Source of the DNA: Treponema sp.
GTDB taxonomy: Bacteria > Spirochaetota > Spirochaetia > Treponematales > Treponemataceae
Assembly (NCBI GenBank): GCA_017469785.1
Contig: JAFUFU010000007.1
Span: forward strand, 1 to 64,000
Direction: 5' to 3'
Length of the DNA stretch: 64,000 nt
Shown here: in pieces, positions 16,235 through 25,113 of the stretch
Layout: each line of letters opens with the position of its first letter
Position numbering within the stretch: the first letter of the stretch is position 1
Made by a program: the position numbers and the translations under genes
The notes under the pieces: model-generated
What the model saw: only the letters and a program-made list of their open reading frames with translations
Told to the model about the DNA's origin: nothing
Database searches by the model: none

Positions 16235-19200
16235 ATGAAGCGAAGGACAGGCATTTTCTTTTTTACGATTCTCATCTTCCAGGCTTTTCTCTGCTACTCA
16301 CAGCAGGCGGAGCAGTTTTACTGGGATTCTGTCCAAAGCATCTCTGCGAGGAATTCTTATTTTCCGGTGGCGCTTTACGATTCCCACAATGCCTATGTCT
16401 TTTATGAATCCGCGGATAAGGCAAAACAGGAGATAAAAATTTCCTGGCGGCGAAAAAAAGACGGCTTTGACTGGTCTGATACTTTTACGCTGCCTGATAC
16501 CTTCAAGTATTCCGGGGCTGAGATTCCCGACATGTATTCGGCGGCCCTGTCCTCTTCCGGCGTGGTAGCAGTCTCAGTCCTTGATTCCTCGGCTGCAAAC
16601 GGTGTCGTCCGCGTGTTCGCTTCCTCTGATGAAGGCTCATCTTTCTCAAGCTATGATTTTCCGCCGCAGCAAAAGCAGATTACGTCATCGCGAATTTTTG
16701 CTTCCTCAAGGGGAGGCTTTATTCTTTTCATTTCTCTGGGTGAAGGCCGTCAGAGTCCCACGGAATCTTCTTTCTCGCTTCTTTATTCAGAGTCCCATGA
16801 TGGAAAAATCTGGGGCCCGTTGAAAGTATTCCGTCCCTCCGCCTCGATTTCAAATGCCTTCTCTCCATTTTTCGCTGAGATTTCCGGCCGGGATTTCGTG
16901 TTCTTTGAGGGCTGGAGCGCAAAGGATTCGACAACCTCCCTGATTTATGCCTCTTCCAGAGCATCCCAAGGCGGGGATTCCTGGAGCGAGAGCTTTGTTG
17001 TGACTGACGAATCTTCGATGCAGGACAGCACATCCTCTTTTCTTGATTTCAAGAACTTCCGTCCTTTTGTTCTTTCTGACGGCACAAACACGAAAATTGC
17101 ATGGGAGCGCACTTCAAAGACTGGCAGCTCGGCAACGATTATGGTGGCCCCCCTTTCATCTGCAGGAAAAATTCTTGACAGGAATGACGTGGAATCCCTC
17201 AACCAGTTCGGAAACGGCCGCAGGCCTTCGCTTTTTCTGTACAATGGCAAATTCTTCGCTCTGTGGTTTGACGACCGTAACGGAATAAACAACGTGTATC
17301 TTGCCGAAAATCTTGGCGTCCAATGGATAAGCGTGGATTCTTTGCTTAGGCGGGAAAATACCAGGATTGCATCGGCCTTTCCCTGCGCCTTCGTGCTTGC
17401 GGAGAATTCCGCACTCTGCCTCACATGGCAGCAGGACAACTCTGCTTCTTCCTCAATCGCTCTTCTCGGCGAGGATTATCATGCTGAGAAACCGGGCTTT
17501 GCGCCAAGAAATTTCAAGGCTGGAAAGCGGGGAAATGTCAAAAATCCCTCTGTCCGCCTTGTTTTCCCTGATGACATTTCAGGAATTTCCGGCTGGTGCG
17601 GTCTTTGGACCTATAATCCTGAGGAAGAGCCGGACAGCGATACTTTATCCCCCCAATTCAAGACAACTGACAGCACCCTTATTTCGGCTTCGGTTTCGGG
17701 GGAATCTTCCGATGATGAGATTTTATATTTCAAGGCCAGGGTGCTGGATAAGGCCGGAAACTGGTCGCAGGTTGCAAGCATTCCATATTACTTCGACAGG
17801 ACTCCGCCAAAAAAAGTCACGGATATTTCCTTTGAAAAAGATGAGTGGGGATTCGCCCTTTCAAATGATGTGGCCTTCTCATGGAAGAAGGATGAATCGG
17901 ATTCCGATGAAATTTCAGGCTATTCATGGACTCTTACCCGGGTCGCTCCCCTTGATAAATCCCTGACTGTGACAAAAACAAAAAAGCTTGCTTTTTCACC
18001 TGAAGAGTCGGAGGCTGTACTTTCAGGTTTCATTGAAAAAAATGCCGCAAGTCTTGCAAAGGCGAAAATTCCTTCCGAAAAAATCACTTCTTCCGCCTCA
18101 ACCGCTTCTTTCAAGAACAGGGACAACGGACTTTACGTTTTTTCTGTCAGGGCGGTTGATTCTGTGGGAAATGCCGGCGAAACTGAAACTTGTCTGGCCT
18201 TCCTGAACAAATACAAGGCTGCCACGGTCATTTCATCGGTTACAGCCACAGCAGATGATTTCGGAAATGTCGATATTGTGATTTCAGGTCAGGAATTTTC
18301 TTATGACGGAGAGATTTCTGAGGTCATCCTTACCAACAAAGAATCAGGAGAAAAATTCTCTTTCCGCAAAAAGGACGGCGATTATGTCCTTCAGCGGGGG
18401 CGGGGAGAGACCGAGCTGATTACCGGTATAAAAATTGATGGTATGGAAGTCGGCCATTATAGCGTACAAATCCGGCATTCCCAGCGCGGACTTGCCTCAT
18501 GGTCCAAGAATCTTGTCATCGCTGAGAATGGAACTGTCAAATATGAGCGACAGTACAATTTTGAGCCTGTCTGGCGCCTGCTTCCTTCAGTTGAAGTGAA
18601 ATACCACATTGATACCGACAGGCTTGTCTTTTATGCGCTGATTCTTTTGATTGCGTTTGGAATCTTCGTGTGCACCAGGGGGATTCTTTCAACGGCCCGT
18701 GATGCGCTTATAATACGTAAAGATGTTTTGTCTGTTTTAACAGGAGAATATATGGCAAAAGAAGAACTTGAAAGAATGCAGGCGAAACTGCACGTTCGTT
18801 TCTCTCTCAGGCTGAAATTCGGGCTTGCTATTACAGGGCTCTTCCTTTTGATTGTAGCGGGAGTTGCTCTTGCAATCGGACGGCAGATGTCCGCTACGCA
18901 GGAAAGGATTTTGATTTCCGGACTTAAAGACCGGGTTAAAACTGTCATGGGAAATATGTCCAGCGGTGTCCAGAGTTACCTTGATGACGGACGGGACAAG
19001 CTGGTGGAAATCGGCGCAATCGTAAATCAGACCGATAATTTTGTCGAGGCTGAATTCGCCACGATTCTGAGCTACGAGATAGACGGAAAACTGCTTCCTG
19101 ATGGCAGCCGTCCCCTTGATTATGTTTGGGCCACAAACGATGAAGACATTGTCAGCAAAATTGACTCCCCGGCCTTTGACGCAGGAACAGTCCGCTTCGG

Positions 19201-21043
19201 TGTCGGGGACAAATACTTTGCCTCCCGTTGCCTTGAGCTGAATGAGGGAGCAAAAAAAGTCATCGCGAACGTGGCCAATATCACCGGTGACAAGTCAAAT
19301 CTTATCTTCAAGATGCTCAATGAATATTCCGCTTCCCAATACAATTCCTATCCGGAATTATCAGATGAAAAGCTTGACCGCAATGTCACTGAATACACCT
19401 TCTACTGGCCGGTCATTTATCAGAAAGGACAGAACAACGAGACTTTCCTTCAGGCCGTAATCCTTATGGAAGTCTCAACAGATACCCTTGTCCAGCAGAT
19501 TGACGCGTCGAACCGCATGGTCATGTCAATCGCTTTGATTGCGGCCGTGGTTGCTGCTCTCATCGCTCTTTTAAGCGCTTTCATGCTTTCATCAATTATT
19601 GTTGCTCCGATTCGCCGCGTCGTCGCTCATGTCAAAAAAATCACTGACACGGAGAATAAGCTTCTTCTTGAGGGCGTCGGAATCAAAATCACTTCCCATG
19701 ACGAGCTTCGTACCCTCGGAGATTCTGTAAACGAAATGACCAAAGGTCTCGTAAAAGGCGCGAAAGATGAGGAAAGGGCGCGTCTTGCATATCAGCGTGC
19801 CGCAAAAGACCGTGAGCGCGCCGCCCGTGCTCAGGCAGAGGAAGCCAAGGCCAGGGCAGAGGCCGCCGAAATGAGCATCATGAACCTTGACGGACAGGCT
19901 GTCCAGAAGGCATTCATTCCGCTTGTAAGCGAGGGAAATGAAAAGGAAACCGTGGCCGAGCTGAACGAAAAAGACATTCAGCTCTATGGCTACTACGAAG
20001 GCACGGACGCGGTTTCCGGCGACTACTTTGACTATAAAAAGCTTGATGATCGCTGGTACGCTTTCATCAAGTGTGACGCTTCCGGTCACGGTGTTCCGGC
20101 GGCTCTCATTATGACTATTGTCGCCACGATTTTCCGCCGCTATTTCGCTTCATGGAAATTCGAGAAAAACGGCGTGAAACTCAATCTGCTCGCAGCCGAC
20201 ATAAACGATTTCATCGAGTCTCTCGGACTCCGCGGAAAATTCGCAGCCATGATGATTTGTCTCTTTGACACGAAGACTGGCGATGTTTACACTTGCAATG
20301 CCGGCGACAATATTCTCCGCTATTTTGACTCTGCCGAGCGTAAGATAAAAGTCGTTACCCTGCATGAGACTCCTGCCGCCGGTCCCCTTCCCAGCTTTAT
20401 GGTTGAGATGAAGGGCGGCTACAAGGTCGAAAAAATCAAGCTTAAGAAAGATGACGTGCTTTTCCTCTACACTGACGGTATCGAAGAGTCCACGAGATTC
20501 TTCCGTAACAGCGAATATGAGGTGATTTCCTGCGAGGAGCCGGGACTCAAGGATGGAGAAGTCCACTTTACCCACAAGAGGGGCGAAAAATCAGAGCAGA
20601 TGGAAGTCCAGCGTGTGCAGGACGTGATTGAGTCTGTACTGAACCGCAAGAAATATGTCCTCAAGCGTTATCATGCTCCAATTGCGGATGAAAGACTGGA
20701 ATTTGATTTTACAAAATGCGAGGGAAATATAGAGGAAGCGATAATTGCCCTTACGGCCGTTGAAAAAGTCTTCCGAATGTACAAAAAGCCTGACTCTTCG
20801 GGAAAGGTTGAGAAGACCGAGATGGATTTGGACGGAAAGAAAAAGACCGTAATTCAAATTTCCGGGGACGGAATCAAAATCGACCGCAAAATCGATGCTT
20901 TCCTGTCAAAATATTTTAACCGCTACGATTATTACTGCGTGAACAAGGTTGACGAAGGGGAGACGAACTATGTCTACTACACTGGCGTCAGTGAGGACGT
21001 GCAGGCCGATGACTTGACTCTGCTTGCAATTAAGAGATTATGA
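16235..21043 (+). CDS. Beta-propeller / HAMP / SpoIIE-type PP2C serine phosphatase receptor
   Basis: 1602 residues. After a signal peptide (MKRRTGIFFFTILIFQAFLCYSQ), residues about 40-430 resemble BNR/sialidase-type propeller repeats (SSDEGSSFSSYDF, YSESHDGKIWGP, LWFDDRNGINNVYLAEN). Beta-sandwich-like domains follow, then a membrane helix near 795-812. A second unit starts near 840: helix at 858-878, an extracytoplasmic sensor region, a helix near 1094-1116, HAMP, a charged coiled coil (1175-1215), then a PP2C/SpoIIE phosphatase with metal-binding SGDYFDY, CDASGHGVPAALIMTI and FLYTDGIEEST. It should dephosphorylate a cytoplasmic partner, classically an anti-anti-sigma factor, in response to an external signal. 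The start has AGGTGGA. An internal AGGAG plus in-frame ATG at 18752 suggests a second product or a gene fusion. Confidence 0.85.
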   Translation: MKRRTGIFFFTILIFQAFLCYSQQAEQFYWDSVQSISARNSYFPVALYDSHNAYVFYESADKAKQEIKISWRRKKDGFDWSDTFTLPDTFKYSGAEIPDMYSAALSSSGVVAVSVLDSSAANGVVRVFASSDEGSSFSSYDFPPQQKQITSSRIFASSRGGFILFISLGEGRQSPTESSFSLLYSESHDGKIWGPLKVFRPSASISNAFSPFFAEISGRDFVFFEGWSAKDSTTSLIYASSRASQGGDSWSESFVVTDESSMQDSTSSFLDFKNFRPFVLSDGTNTKIAWERTSKTGSSATIMVAPLSSAGKILDRNDVESLNQFGNGRRPSLFLYNGKFFALWFDDRNGINNVYLAENLGVQWISVDSLLRRENTRIASAFPCAFVLAENSALCLTWQQDNSASSSIALLGEDYHAEKPGFAPRNFKAGKRGNVKNPSVRLVFPDDISGISGWCGLWTYNPEEEPDSDTLSPQFKTTDSTLISASVSGESSDDEILYFKARVLDKAGNWSQVASIPYYFDRTPPKKVTDISFEKDEWGFALSNDVAFSWKKDESDSDEISGYSWTLTRVAPLDKSLTVTKTKKLAFSPEESEAVLSGFIEKNAASLAKAKIPSEKITSSASTASFKNRDNGLYVFSVRAVDSVGNAGETETCLAFLNKYKAATVISSVTATADDFGNVDIVISGQEFSYDGEISEVILTNKESGEKFSFRKKDGDYVLQRGRGETELITGIKIDGMEVGHYSVQIRHSQRGLASWSKNLVIAENGTVKYERQYNFEPVWRLLPSVEVKYHIDTDRLVFYALILLIAFGIFVCTRGILSTARDALIIRKDVLSVLTGEYMAKEELERMQAKLHVRFSLRLKFGLAITGLFLLIVAGVALAIGRQMSATQERILISGLKDRVKTVMGNMSSGVQSYLDDGRDKLVEIGAIVNQTDNFVEAEFATILSYEIDGKLLPDGSRPLDYVWATNDEDIVSKIDSPAFDAGTVRFGVGDKYFASRCLELNEGAKKVIANVANITGDKSNLIFKMLNEYSASQYNSYPELSDEKLDRNVTEYTFYWPVIYQKGQNNETFLQAVILMEVSTDTLVQQIDASNRMVMSIALIAAVVAALIALLSAFMLSSIIVAPIRRVVAHVKKITDTENKLLLEGVGIKITSHDELRTLGDSVNEMTKGLVKGAKDEERARLAYQRAAKDRERAARAQAEEAKARAEAAEMSIMNLDGQAVQKAFIPLVSEGNEKETVAELNEKDIQLYGYYEGTDAVSGDYFDYKKLDDRWYAFIKCDASGHGVPAALIMTIVATIFRRYFASWKFEKNGVKLNLLAADINDFIESLGLRGKFAAMMICLFDTKTGDVYTCNAGDNILRYFDSAERKIKVVTLHETPAAGPLPSFMVEMKGGYKVEKIKLKKDDVLFLYTDGIEESTRFFRNSEYEVISCEEPGLKDGEVHFTHKRGEKSEQMEVQRVQDVIESVLNRKKYVLKRYHAPIADERLEFDFTKCEGNIEEAIIALTAVEKVFRMYKKPDSSGKVEKTEMDLDGKKKTVIQISGDGIKIDRKIDAFLSKYFNRYDYYCVNKVDEGETNYVYYTGVSEDVQADDLTLLAIKRL
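18709..18754 (+). promoter_or_regulatory. Internal -10 box, ribosome site and in-frame start inside the PP2C receptor gene
   Basis: TATAAT at 18709-18714, AGGAG at 18742-18746 and an in-frame ATG at 18752 (codon 840). The -35 match is weak (TTTCAA, 16-base spacer). Translation from here would give a self-contained 763-residue protein with two membrane helices, HAMP and PP2C but no propeller. Confidence 0.5.
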
Positions 21044-21055
21044 GGTAAAATATAA

Positions 21056-21091
21056 GGGAATCTCTAAAAATTGCAATTTTTAGAGATACCC
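21056..21091. repeat. Single-hairpin copy of the 12.9-kb palindrome
   Basis: GGG, then the loop-free palindrome with arm ATCTCTAAAAATTG, then CCC. It is identical over 28 bases to the third hairpin at 12914-12941 and sits directly before the ribosome site of the next small gene. Confidence 0.8.
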
Positions 21092-21112
21092 ATAATTAAT
21101 AAGGAGATGCTT

Positions 21113-21424
21113 ATGACAAAAGATGATTTGAAAGGATATTTTGACAAGGGCGTGGAAAGCCTTAAACAGGCTCTGGATAAATCAGGCAAGGCCGTTTCCA
21201 AATTCGGTGATGAGAGCGTCCTTAAGATTGAAATCCAGCAGTTCAAGGCCCAGATAAAAAAAGACAAGGCTGCTTTGGGAGACTTGGCTTACAGGGCCTT
21301 TGTCGAGGAAAACAGCGGCTCTCTTTCTGCATCTGACGAAAATGTCGTAAAGCTTATAGAAAGTATCAAGAAGGCTCAGGAAGAAATCCGGACACGAGAA
21401 AGCAAACTGAAAATTGAAGGCTGA
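21113..21424 (+). CDS. Small helical cytoplasmic protein, conserved hypothetical
   Basis: 103 residues, MTKDDLKGYFDKGVESLKQ onward. It is highly charged and predicted to be continuous helix or coiled coil (IEIQQFKAQIKKDKAALGDLAYRAF, KLIESIKKAQEEIRTRESKLK). There is no signal peptide, membrane helix or cysteine. AAGGAG at 21101-21106 lies six bases before this ATG and overlaps the in-frame ATG at 21107, so the upstream extension is unlikely to be translated. It may be co-transcribed with the PP2C receptor 70 bases upstream, with the palindrome in between. Function unknown. Confidence 0.75.
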   Translation: MTKDDLKGYFDKGVESLKQALDKSGKAVSKFGDESVLKIEIQQFKAQIKKDKAALGDLAYRAFVEENSGSLSASDENVVKLIESIKKAQEEIRTRESKLKIEG

Positions 21425-21437
21425 GAGTAATGCATAA

Positions 21438-22184
21438 TTATGAATTATGCATTGTATAGAAGTTGATTCTTCCCTTTCTGTCGCGCAGTTCAAGGATTCC
21501 CATTTTCACGAGAATCCAGATTAAAAGGCTGGCCCAGCGCGCGTCTTTTGCTCCCAGGTTGTTTTTCATTTCTTTTTGAAGCTCTGAGGCATAAAAAAGC
21601 GGTGAAGCGCCATCTTCGATCTTGGTAAATTTTGAGGGAAGCAGCCGCTGCCAGTCGCTTTTTTTGCTGAAAATTTCTTTCCTTGTGATTTTTTCAAGTC
21701 TTTTTCCCATGGGAAGCCAGTCTTTTAAATGACGGCGCGCTCTGTTTTGGATTTGGGCGGGATTTTCGGTTTTCCTGCGCATTTCAGTGATTTCGCAGTA
21801 CAGAATCTCCAGACAGCAGTTTTCGTGGAGAAAAAGGGGGCAGATTTGCGTCATGCCGCGTAATGAGTCATAAATGCTGGCTTTTTTGGGGCTTTTCTTT
21901 TTGTGGAGGAGGTTTCCCGCTGAGTCGTAAAGCTCAATCCATTTTGTTTCAGCGATCGGGTGCACGATTTTCAGTTTCCGGCCTGTTTCAAGTATGTATT
22001 CGGATTTTTCTGTGAGGGCGGACAGGTTTGAGGTCTGTATCTCGATTGCGTTTCCATTTTCGTCAAGAATGTCGCATATCCACGCAGTATCGTCCAGACG
22101 CACTTCCATAATTCCGTTTGATTGGAGTGCGTAGATTTTTTTGAGGGTAGCGTGCAGGGAGGATTCGTTGTAAGTGTTAATCAT
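21438..22184 (-). CDS. Hypothetical protein with N-terminal beta-rich and C-terminal winged-helix-like part
   Basis: A 248-residue soluble protein that I do not recognise. The first 110 residues are mixed beta (GIMEVRLDDTAWICDILDENGNAIEIQTS, KLKIVHPIAETKWIELYD). The middle carries two cysteines close together (HENCCLEILYCEI) and basic patches. The last 60 residues (ELQKEMKNNLGAKDARWASLLIWILVKMGILELRDRKGRINFY) could form a small winged helix. There is no clear ribosome site beyond a weak AAGAG. It converges on the small helical gene and lies just upstream of nothing obvious, with 38 bases to the flavodoxin stop. Confidence 0.65.
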   Translation of the reverse strand: MINTYNESSLHATLKKIYALQSNGIMEVRLDDTAWICDILDENGNAIEIQTSNLSALTEKSEYILETGRKLKIVHPIAETKWIELYDSAGNLLHKKKSPKKASIYDSLRGMTQICPLFLHENCCLEILYCEITEMRRKTENPAQIQNRARRHLKDWLPMGKRLEKITRKEIFSKKSDWQRLLPSKFTKIEDGASPLFYASELQKEMKNNLGAKDARWASLLIWILVKMGILELRDRKGRINFYTMHNS

Positions 22185-22222
22185 CTGCTCTTACAATATC
22201 ACGGCTTGCACGCTTAGTCTAT

Positions 22223-22630
22223 TTATGCGCCTGCGAGTTTTTTTGCCTCTTCAAGGGCAGCGTCATCAGGACTGAGCTGGGCTTTTACGGCTCCCACCAG
22301 AGTAGCTCCTGCTCCTGTCACGCGGTCGCTCCAGTCTGAAATCCACTGGCCGCCACCCCAATCGTAAGAGCCGAAGAGACCGACTTTTTTCCCGCTGAGG
22401 CTTCCCTCGATTCCTGAGAAGAATGATTCCATTGAGTCCTCAAGCTGTTCGGCACCCATGGCCGGGCTTCCAAGAAGAATCAGGTCCGCGCTCAGTGTTT
22501 CCTGCTGATCTGCGCTGTCTGCACTTGTGAGAGTAACCTCCCGTCCTGCCGCTTTAGCACCTTCTGCAGCCGCATTTGCAAGCTGCTCTGTATTGCCTGT
22601 TGTTGATGCGTAGACAATTGCTACCTTCAT
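22223..22630 (-). CDS. Short-chain flavodoxin
   Basis: A 135-residue flavodoxin. The phosphate-binding loop YASTTGNTEQLA is at residues 8-19. The isoalloxazine-contact loops are LILLGSPAMGAEQLE and GLFGSYDWGGGQWISDW, the latter with the usual aromatic residue. It is a small cytoplasmic one-electron carrier that substitutes for ferredoxin, typically when iron is short. The start codon overlaps the DUF3793 stop by four bases, so the two are translationally coupled. The DtxR-like operators upstream of the pair agree with iron- or manganese-linked control. Confidence 0.93.
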   Translation of the reverse strand: MKVAIVYASTTGNTEQLANAAAEGAKAAGREVTLTSADSADQQETLSADLILLGSPAMGAEQLEDSMESFFSGIEGSLSGKKVGLFGSYDWGGGQWISDWSDRVTGAGATLVGAVKAQLSPDDAALEEAKKLAGA

Positions 22631-23202
22631 TTTGTTCCTCCATGTTTATATTTTTTGGCTGCTGACGGAACTGAAAGCCCGTCATAAAGCCATTTCATGC
22701 ATGTTTCCGTGCATGATTTGTACAGATTCATCCGGCGGATTGCGCTTTCCTTGTCGCCGTAGACTTTCCAGATTCCAGAATATTTGAATCCAGCAGCCTT
22801 TTGTTTTTCAAAACCAACCACGTCTTCAAGGGGATAACCCAAAAAGAGCCCAACCTCATGGGGAAAACTTTCGTTTACGGCAAGCCTGTGCAAAAGCAGG
22901 GCTATTACCGCAGAAAATCCACGCTGAACCGGATAGCCTTTTGAGGCAAGATATTCTTTGTTGGCGGGATTTTTAAGGACTTGTTCAAGAAGTTTTTTAT
23001 CATAAATAAAGAAAAGAAAACGTCCGTCCGACTTCTTGAGGGCAACGAGGAATGTCTTGTCTTTTGAAAAGGACTGCCGCCATTGGTGCAGTTTTTCAGA
23101 GCCGTCTTCGTAGTTCTTGCTGTTCATTGAGAAAAGACAGGCTGGTTTGATTCCGCAGAGAGCGGGTGCCCCGCAGTGCATAATTGTCTCATCAAAGCCC
23201 AT
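22627..23202 (-). CDS. DUF3793 family protein, flavodoxin operon partner
   Basis: 191 residues from the chosen ATG (MGFDETIMHCGAPALCGIKPA). GGAG lies eight bases before it; a TTG 48 bases upstream is in frame but would be translated through a terminator-like hairpin. DUF3793 hallmarks are the N-terminal HCGAPALCGIKPACLFSM with two cysteines, the central LLLHRLAVNESFPHEVGLFLGYPLEDVVGF, and GIWKVYGDKE with two late cysteines (SCTETCMKW). The biochemical role is unknown; in many anaerobes the gene sits beside flavodoxin and iron-uptake genes, as here. It overlaps the flavodoxin start by four bases. Confidence 0.88.
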   Translation of the reverse strand: MGFDETIMHCGAPALCGIKPACLFSMNSKNYEDGSEKLHQWRQSFSKDKTFLVALKKSDGRFLFFIYDKKLLEQVLKNPANKEYLASKGYPVQRGFSAVIALLLHRLAVNESFPHEVGLFLGYPLEDVVGFEKQKAAGFKYSGIWKVYGDKESAIRRMNLYKSCTETCMKWLYDGLSVPSAAKKYKHGGTK

Positions 23203-23216
23203 CTTTTTGACTCCAT

Positions 23217-23267
23217 AAAAAAATGGCGGAGTAAAGCAAGAAACAGTCAAAACGCTTTACCCCGCCA
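23217..23267 (-). terminator. Terminator-like hairpin in the leader of the DUF3793-flavodoxin operon
   Basis: Read on the minus strand: TGGCGGGGTAAAGC (23267-23254), a 16-base loop, GCTTTACTCCGCCA (23237-23224), then seven Ts (23223-23217). The stem has 13 of 14 pairs. It lies after the promoter/operator at 23284-23338 and before the gene start, so it is either an attenuator for this operon or the terminator of the upstream ABC operon placed beyond the next promoter. Confidence 0.75.
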
Positions 23268-23283
23268 AAGAGGTACTAAAAGA

Positions 23284-23338
23284 GTTAGGTATAACTAACT
23301 TTCATTGTTAGTTTATGCTAATTATGGTTTTGTGTCAA
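23284..23338 (-). promoter_or_regulatory. Promoter with two tandem DtxR-like operators for DUF3793-flavodoxin
   Basis: On the minus strand TTGACA (23338-23333), a 17-base spacer and TAAACT (23315-23310). Two palindromes of the same layout (GTTAG-6 bases-CTAAY) are present: GTTAGTTTATGCTAAT at 23307-23322, covering the -10, and GTTAGGTATAACTAAC at 23284-23299, just downstream. Their centres are 23 bases apart. A third copy controls the ABC operon at 27060-27075. The pattern resembles DtxR/TroR-family boxes (TTAGG...CCTAA type). Confidence 0.75.
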
Positions 23339-23355
23339 TAACTTTGGAGAGAATT

Positions 23356-25113
23356 TTACAATTTCCAGCTTACCGCCTTTTTCCGGGAATCTATGAAGCG
23401 GGCGTAAATTCCGTTCAGTTTCATAAGTTCCTCGTGCTTTCCTTCCTCGGCAATGCGGCCCTTGTCGATTACGATTATTTGGTCTGCGTGGCGGACGGTT
23501 TTCAGGCGGTGGGCAATCATAATCACGGTTTTTTCCTTTGTGAGTTCTTTGATTGCCGCCATCAGTTCCTGCTCGTTCTCTGGGTCAACGTTTGCCGTGG
23601 CTTCGTCAAGGATTATAATCGGCGCGTCCTTCATGATTGCCCGGGCTATTGAGATTCTCTGCTTTTCTCCGCCGCTCAAAGAGGCTCCGCCTTCGCCGAT
23701 TACCGTGTCATAGCCCTTTGGAAGCGACGTGATAAAGTCATGGCAGCAGGCCTTTTTTGCGGCTTCGATGATTTTTTCCCTCGGAGCATTTTCCTGACCG
23801 AAAGCGATGTTCTTGGCAATGGTGTCGTGGAAAAGGTAGACGTTCTGGAAAACGAAACTGAAATTCGCCATAAGTGCGTCCATGTTGCAGTCTTTCACGT
23901 TTTTGCCACCGAGACTGACTTCGCCGGAATTTACGTCCCAGAAGCGGGCCAAAAGGTGACAGAGGGTAGTTTTTCCGCTGCCACTTGGTCCTACGATTGC
24001 AGTGGTTCTTTTGGCTGGTATTGTAAGGGAAATCCCGTCAATGATTCGTTTCTTGTCGTAAGAAAAAACTATGTCCGATGCCTTTATTTCCAGTGAATCC
24101 TGTCCGATTTTCTCACCGGCCTTTTCATTGATGTCCATGGTCGGCAAGTCTAAAATCGCCTGGGCTTTTTTTACGCCGATGTCGATTATTCTCAGCAGGG
24201 CAGAGTAGTTGCCTCCGGCCTCGAGGGCAGAGAATAGCATGAAGGAACATATCAGCATCACGACGCAGTTTGAGACTTCCATCGTATTGTTTAAATAGAA
24301 GAAAATGGAGCAGAGCATGATTGCCACACCCGTGAGTTTTGCCACAAGGCTTTGAATGGCTGAAATCGGGATACAGCGGAGTTCCATGCTGATGCAGATT
24401 TTTATGCAGCGGTCAATCACCTGGTTCAGTTCTTTGCGGTGACTTCCAGTGAGATTAAAAGCCCTCACTTCCGCTATCCCCTGAATGTATTCAAGGATTT
24501 TTTCGACCTGCTTCGTGTCAGCCTCATTTTTTTCATCGGAGACTGAGCGGACGGAAAGACGCATGAGCAGATTCACCAGCTGGAAAAGAACAAAGCCGGC
24601 CAGGGCGACCAAAGCGATTCTCCAGTCAAAGAAAAAAATCATGAAGATGATGAGGGCACTGTCCAAAAGCCCCTGCATGACCATCATGACCGCCCTTGTG
24701 GCAACGTCTCCCACAAGTTCCATCGTATTTGTGGTTACGGACGTGATCTGGCCGAGGGAATTTTTGTTGAAATAGCCCATGGGAAGATAGCGGAGATGTT
24801 CAGCTATCTCAATGCGTTTTTTTGCGCAGGTACGGTAGCCGCCTTCGGTCTGCAGCATGGACATGTTCTTTTTTGTGATGATTGCCGCAATAACGCTGAC
24901 GCAGATGATTGCGAAGGAGAGCCATATTGTTTTTGTGCTGAAAGCCGTGCCCTTTGTGACGGAACGGATTATTCCCTGCATCATGACGGCAACGGCGGCT
25001 ATTCTCAGCGCCATGAAAAATGAATTGAATACGCCGATGAGAATGGCAAGATGAAATTTACGGCGGTTTTCCGTATCGCAGAATGCAAAAAATCTATTCA
25101 GAATCTCGAACAT
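23356..25113 (-). CDS. ABC transporter half-molecule (permease-ATPase), second subunit
   Basis: A 585-residue ABC exporter-fold half-transporter. The N-terminal six-helix membrane domain covers residues about 1-320. The C-terminal ATPase has Walker A GPSGSGKTT, Q-loop FVFQNVYLFHDT, signature LSGGEKQR, Walker B IIILDEAT and switch His in IMIAHRLKTVRHAD. The gene begins one base after the stop of its partner, so the two form a heterodimer. Pairs of this kind under metal-dependent control include iron-siderophore importers such as YbtPQ and IrtAB as well as exporters. The DtxR-like box upstream favours a metal link, but substrate and direction are inferred. Confidence 0.9.
   Translation of the reverse strand: MFEILNRFFAFCDTENRRKFHLAILIGVFNSFFMALRIAAVAVMMQGIIRSVTKGTAFSTKTIWLSFAIICVSVIAAIITKKNMSMLQTEGGYRTCAKKRIEIAEHLRYLPMGYFNKNSLGQITSVTTNTMELVGDVATRAVMMVMQGLLDSALIIFMIFFFDWRIALVALAGFVLFQLVNLLMRLSVRSVSDEKNEADTKQVEKILEYIQGIAEVRAFNLTGSHRKELNQVIDRCIKICISMELRCIPISAIQSLVAKLTGVAIMLCSIFFYLNNTMEVSNCVVMLICSFMLFSALEAGGNYSALLRIIDIGVKKAQAILDLPTMDINEKAGEKIGQDSLEIKASDIVFSYDKKRIIDGISLTIPAKRTTAIVGPSGSGKTTLCHLLARFWDVNSGEVSLGGKNVKDCNMDALMANFSFVFQNVYLFHDTIAKNIAFGQENAPREKIIEAAKKACCHDFITSLPKGYDTVIGEGGASLSGGEKQRISIARAIMKDAPIIILDEATANVDPENEQELMAAIKELTKEKTVIMIAHRLKTVRHADQIIVIDKGRIAEEGKHEELMKLNGIYARFIDSRKKAVSWKL

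Noticed and set aside
19592..20575. Long antisense frames in the PP2C domain (165 and 141 codons)
   Set aside because: They are opposite a well-conserved catalytic domain whose codon bias explains the lack of stops; no start signals.
22627..23250. Longer N-terminus for the DUF3793 protein starting at TTG 23250
   Set aside because: The extra 16 codons would be read through the terminator-like hairpin; GGAG sits before ATG 23202 and the family begins near there.
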